NCBI GenBank assembly: GCA_013151775.1 | Contig: JAADHO010000235.1 | Span: forward strand, 1 to 32,812 | Reading direction: 5' to 3' | DNA length: 32,812 nucleotides | Source of the DNA: Deltaproteobacteria bacterium | GTDB taxonomy: Bacteria; Myxococcota_A; Polyangia; Polyangiales; Houyiibacteriaceae | Shown: positions 32,732-32,812 of the stretch, piece by piece | Layout: the number at the start of each line of letters is the position of its first letter | Position numbering within the stretch: the stretch's first letter is position 1 | Notes under the pieces: generated by a model | Told to the model about the DNA's origin: nothing | The model's database searches: none | What the model saw: the letters and a program-made list of their open reading frames with translations, nothing else | Translations under genes and position numbers: made by a program

Positions 32732-32812
32732 CGTGCGGAGCATCTACCAAGCACGCTAGCGTGCGGAGCATCTACCAAGCACGCTAGCGTGCGGAGCATC
32801 TACCAAGCACGC
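32711..32812. repeat. 28-bp tandem repeat beginning in the glycosyltransferase tail
   Basis: A 28-base unit starting AGCATCTACCAAGCACGC repeats at 32,711, 32,739, 32,767 and 32,795, the last truncated by the window end; the copies appear identical. Each includes the perfect palindrome GCACGCTAGCGTGC. The first unit encodes the terminal Ser-Ile-Tyr-Gln-Ala-Arg and the TAG stop, so the later units are extra copies of the gene's end. It could be a slippage product, a hairpin array acting as terminator, or the edge of a longer array. Confidence 0.85.

Noticed and set aside
32711-32812. CRISPR array
   Set aside because: The 28-base units are directly adjacent with no variable spacers, so this is a plain tandem repeat.

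Overview
The window looks like chromosome of a high-GC myxobacterium-like bacterium (Myxococcota, possibly the Sandaracinus/Polyangia side). That placement is an inference from composition and gene content: a membrane-anchored Ser/Thr kinase with a Pro/Ala-rich tail, TPR/PEGA-type lipoproteins, paired M16 peptidases and a REP-associated transposase. No rRNA, tRNA or CRISPR array was recognised, and no gene-free stretch exceeds about 300 bases.

Region 1 (1-14,883) is the striking part: nine consecutive genes, every one encoding a radical SAM (rSAM) protein, with about twelve rSAM folds in total. A plus-strand cobalamin-type rSAM/DUF483 fusion, cut by the window edge, converges on a four-gene minus-strand operon (8870 to 1968). 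That operon encodes one single-domain rSAM and three double-rSAM proteins. A second plus-strand cobalamin-type rSAM (8975-10366) converges on a three-gene minus-strand operon (14,883 to 10,335): an rSAM with a novel N-terminal domain, an rSAM with its SPASM-like domain placed in front, and an NAD(P)-dependent SDR/rSAM fusion. Most operon junctions overlap by 1-4 bases, so the proteins are probably made together. Recurrent C-terminal CxxCx5C motifs point to auxiliary Fe-S sites. No precursor peptide, transporter or known product signature is visible, so the substrate is unknown. This is the best candidate for an undescribed system in the window.

Region 2 (14,937-21,400) holds a lipoprotein with TPR/PEGA-like parts, a divergent transmembrane Ser/Thr kinase, a METTL9/DREV-type methyltransferase whose stop codon lies inside a small repeat, a membrane-anchored unknown protein, and a translationally coupled pair: a PlsC-like acyltransferase and an atypical SDR.

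Region 3 (21,402-27,060) holds an M16 peptidase pair (one catalytic subunit, one non-catalytic), a REP-associated tyrosine transposase with flanking REP-like repeats, a small putative lipoprotein, a two-gene nucleotidyltransferase/small-partner module, a DUF1517-like zinc-ribbon membrane protein, and a relic fragment of gltX.

Region 4 (27,057-32,812) holds a membrane-anchored unknown protein, gltX coupled to a degenerate CPBP-family membrane protein, and a processive family 2 glycosyltransferase. Upstream of the glycosyltransferase is an AT-rich operator-like region with three TTACGTAA sites. Its last codons are repeated downstream as a 28-bp tandem array that runs off the window.
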